60,000 bases of DNA from Cryptomeria japonica (Eukaryota; Streptophyta; Pinopsida; Cupressales; Cupressaceae): NCBI RefSeq assembly GCF_030272615.1, contig NC_081410.1, positions 220,525,415 through 220,585,414 of the forward strand. The letters are read 5' to 3'. The position numbers were made by a program, and so were the translations under genes. Shown here in pieces: positions 57,613-60,000 of the stretch (position 1 is its first letter; the number at the start of each line of letters is the position of its first letter). The notes under the pieces were generated by a model, which saw only the letters and a program-made list of their open reading frames with translations, made no database searches and had not been told where the DNA came from.

Positions 57613-59181
57613 AGATTCTGCAAGGTGTATGTTTTTTGATGCTTCTGTTGTACCAATGTTGATTGATTAAGTGGGCTCAATAAATATGGGTGATCACTCC
57701 TAATAATGTTCGGGAAGAGTGTCAAGTCTCCCATCTTTAGGTGCCTTAAAAAGGTTTTCACCCTCAGATGCGTCCTTTGTTTTTACTTTTTTGTGATCTA
57801 GTGTTGCCATTGACTGGTTTTCCGCAATAGATCCTTTATTTTGTTCATCTTTATGACTAAGAGACTTGGCACTCCCTTGATTGTAGATGTTGTTACTTTG
57901 TTCACTGGTAGACTATGTTTCCGGGTTAACGGTATATAAGTAATGGATAATGAATTCATCATTTGGGAAAATTGGTATGTCATGATTTTTAGGTTCGTCC
58001 TAGTCTATGAGGTCAGGAAAGATAAGTGGTAAGGAGTCATTAGGTGGATCGAGATCAGCTATTGTAAGTGTCAGGATGGAGGTATCATCGTGGTTGGCTG
58101 GGATATTAAATAAGTTAAGTATTTCGTCAATGACTTTGATGGTATCATCTTCTGTGTATACTTTCTCGTAATGTTGCTGCTCATTTTCTTTGGCATCATA
58201 GATATTCTATGGACCAAATTCAAGGAGTTTAGATTCTGTGTCGTGTTCTTTTTGAGAGATGGGTGTATGACTGTCATTTGCAGCAATATCTTCAGTGACA
58301 TTAGAACAACTGCCCCATTCATAGTCATTTGAATCAGTCTCAGAGGTATTATCCTACATTCTGGCAGTACTGTGGACAGGTATGTTGTAGGGTGAAAATA
58401 GGTCTTTGATGATTGATACAAGTCTGATAGTTTTCTCTGATTCTGTGTCAGATCCTGCTTCCACTCTTTGTATTTGTTTATATACTGTCTCTCCTAAGGG
58501 AGGAATGATGTTATCAGGAGGTGATTCCTCTTTGTTGGACACTAGTTCTTGAACATGATGTACTTCAGCAGTAGATGCTTCCTTCTTTTGATTGATGGGC
58601 TTCTCTTGATGTTGCTTTCGTTCTTGATTTTCACGTTCTTTGCATATTGTCTCTGCTGATTCAAATAGTGCTTCATGTCATGGGTCCTCCTTGTATTTCT
58701 TATTTGCCTTCCACTGAGGTTTTTGGTATTTGTTTGGTGTCTTCCTTGGTGGTAGAGTGTATTCATAGCCCAATCCTATTTTGTCTTTACTGAATTGTGA
58801 AGGAGGATCCAATGGTTCTGTGATGCCTTCCTGATGTTTACCAATAGGTCCTTTGCCATTGTATCCCATTTGTTGCATGATTAAGTAACATTTTCCATAT
58901 AGGTGTGTTGGTATAGCTACCTCCATAGTAGTTGCTTTGTCTTCTTCCTCATCCTTATATAGCCAACTAAGGATGTCTTTTTCCTCTGATTCATGTGCTA
59001 GAGTGCCTAGTTGGATAAATTTGCCATCAAACTTGGTGATGGGTTGTGTTGCTTGATGTGTTGATGTTGTAGGTAATCCATGAGATTTAGGCGATGCTGG
59101 TAAGTTGGCTAAACACAAAGGTTCCAAAGAGTATTCTCCCATGCCTTGCTCTTTGATTTTCATTTTCTGCTTGAAATCCAT
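57613..59181 (-). pseudogene. Linker with G-patch domain between protease and RT
   Basis: After [12 protein letters not shown] and a basic segment, the frame reads KCYLIMQQMGYNGKGPIGKH then QEGITEPLDPP (about 58795-58900) and KIGLGYEYTLPP. The aromatic/hydrophobic-x2-MGY.GKG.IGK..EGI pattern is a G-patch, a nucleic-acid- or helicase-associated motif seen after protease in several plant gypsy elements and in betaretroviruses. A 1 kb acidic Ser/Asp/Glu-rich linker with about six stops follows (57620-58670), ending near SINIGTTEASKNIHLAESLT before RT. It stays mainly in the same frame as protease and RT. Confidence 0.65.
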
Positions 59182-60000
59182 AGATAGCGATTTAGACTTT
59201 TCTTGCTAAATAGTTGGTGCTGAGGAACTTTGTTTTTCTCTATTATGTGGAACCAAGCTGTCTTGGGCTGCCCCCATAGCATTACAATGTTGAAATGGGT
59301 TATAATCTATTGATATAGAAATCTCCTGCCCATTGTAGGGGAACTTAACACACTGATGATAAGTAGAAGGTACTGCTTGCATTTCATGTATCCAAGGTCA
59401 ACCCAATAAGATATTATATGTGAGGTCTATGTCTAAGACTTGGCACATAGTGTCCTTTTGTATTGGTTCTACTTGAATTAGTAACATTATTGTTCCTTTG
59501 GATGATCTTTCTTCATCATCATATGCTTTGATAGTGATCTTTTTGCATGGATCAATAGATTGCTCAGAGAAGCCTAATGCACGGACAAGTTTCAAGGTAC
59601 AGATATTGAGTCCAACTCCTCCCTCTATTAATACTCTTTTGACTCGATGCTTGTAGACCAAGACTTTAATGTGGAGTGGAGTATTGTGTGGATGGCTCAA
59701 TGAGATATTATCATGCTCAGAAAAGGTAAGGTTATGAGGCCCTGTCATATGAGCCACCATGGCTTGGAATTTGTCAGCATCCAGATCTTGAGGTACATTT
59801 GTTTCCAATAGTGCTTGTTTTAAGATGTCCTTGTGTTTTGGCGAAAGTTTTAGCAACTCCAGTATAGATATTTGAGCAAGAGTTTTGCATAGTTGACTAA
59901 CTAGATCATATTGAATTTTGGGTATGGTGTTTGTTGTTGACGTATGCCCCTTCAAGACATATTTTTGAGCTCAGGTTGTTACATTGACAGAATCATGTTC
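59182..60000 (-). pseudogene. Tat protease and adjacent gag-pro part (continues off-window)
   Basis: The open frame 59955-59398 contains HIKVLVYKHRVKRVLIEGGV then GLNICTLKLVRALGFSEQSI and YNILLG. The layout is that of the Tat aspartic protease (usually ..VLIDGGAGLNI..). Here Asp is Glu and Ala is Val. A TGA at 59398 lies in '[19 protein letters not shown]', where Arg (CGA) is expected. A helical segment upstream (ISILELLKLSPKHKDILKQA) is the usual pre-protease region. gag lies beyond 60000. Confidence 0.75.

Larger units (their letters stand above)
43727..60000 (-). mobile_element. Tat-lineage Ty3/gypsy element with antisense plant-mobile-domain gene (5' end off-window)
   Basis: The 3' LTR (43727-45148), polypurine tract, antisense gene (46756-48641), integrase, two RNase H domains, RT, G-patch and protease follow in order on the minus strand. 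The RT sequence type, the second archaeal-type RNase H and an antisense extra ORF between pol and the 3' LTR are established features of the Tat/Ogre lineage. A 4.3 kb insertion (51012-55310) splits integrase. At least 16.3 kb is in the window. GTTAT (43722-43726) is the expected target duplication; its partner and the 5' LTR lie beyond 60000. Confidence 0.85.

Overview
This is a transposon graveyard from a large plant nuclear genome. I see no ordinary host gene, rRNA, tRNA or CRISPR array. The base composition is AT-rich. Almost every stretch can be assigned to LTR retrotransposons of plant type, to a DNA-transposon-like unit with introns, to a LINE-like remnant, or to simple repeats. Tat-type Ty3/gypsy elements, tRNA-iMet-primed Copia elements and heavy nesting point to a seed plant with a repeat-inflated genome. 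A gymnosperm is my best guess, but that is inference and not shown by a marker.

Left third (1-15737). Bases 1-1760 hold the 5' end (LTR, primer site, repeat-rich leader) of a minus-strand Tat-like element that continues off the left edge. A plus-strand Copia-type element (1824-15737, target duplication CCTTA/CCTTC) follows. A second Copia-type element of related design, on the minus strand (3809-10427, target duplication CAAAT), sits inside it. Both carry gag with zinc knuckles and then a second long ORF (ORF2). Neither has protease, integrase, reverse transcriptase or RNase H. The two ORF2s are clearly homologous to each other, and I do not recognise them as any named family. This pair is the best candidate for an undescribed system in the window.

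Middle (15738-28920). A long CT microsatellite is followed by a roughly 12.6 kb unit. It has palindromic subterminal repeats built around ACCCGTACGGGT at both ends. A decayed intron-containing transposase-like gene reads in from the left, and a multi-exon Pro/Gln-rich gene reads in from the right. Between them lie an 11-copy array of ~350 bp units and smaller repeats. The layout resembles CACTA-type transposons (two genes, subterminal repeats), but the transposase-like protein does not look like a CACTA TNPD to me.

Right-middle (28921-43726). This part holds a truncated Copia LTR, a solo Tat LTR with a perfect 5 bp duplication (GTTTG), a DUF4283-type LINE ORF1 remnant, and a pol-bearing but dead Copia element (33869-41186, minus). 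That Copia element is itself interrupted by another solo LTR (35076-36123, duplication CAATG). A few gag scraps complete the stretch.

Right quarter (43727-60000). This is one large minus-strand Tat-lineage Ty3/gypsy element whose 5' end lies off the window. Read right to left it has protease, G-patch, RT, RNase H, a second (archaeal-type) RNase H and integrase, then an antisense (plus-strand) gene with a plant mobile domain, repeats, a polypurine tract and the 3' LTR. A 4.3 kb solo-LTR-like insertion (51012-55310, duplication ATAAG) splits the integrase cleanly. Premature stops in this element are mostly of the kind produced by deamination of methylated cytosine.

The genes do not form a host pathway. 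They are replication modules of separate, layered parasites. The pol-less Copia elements would have needed a helper element; the Copia relative at 33869-41186 shows what such a helper's pol looks like, but it is inactive here.
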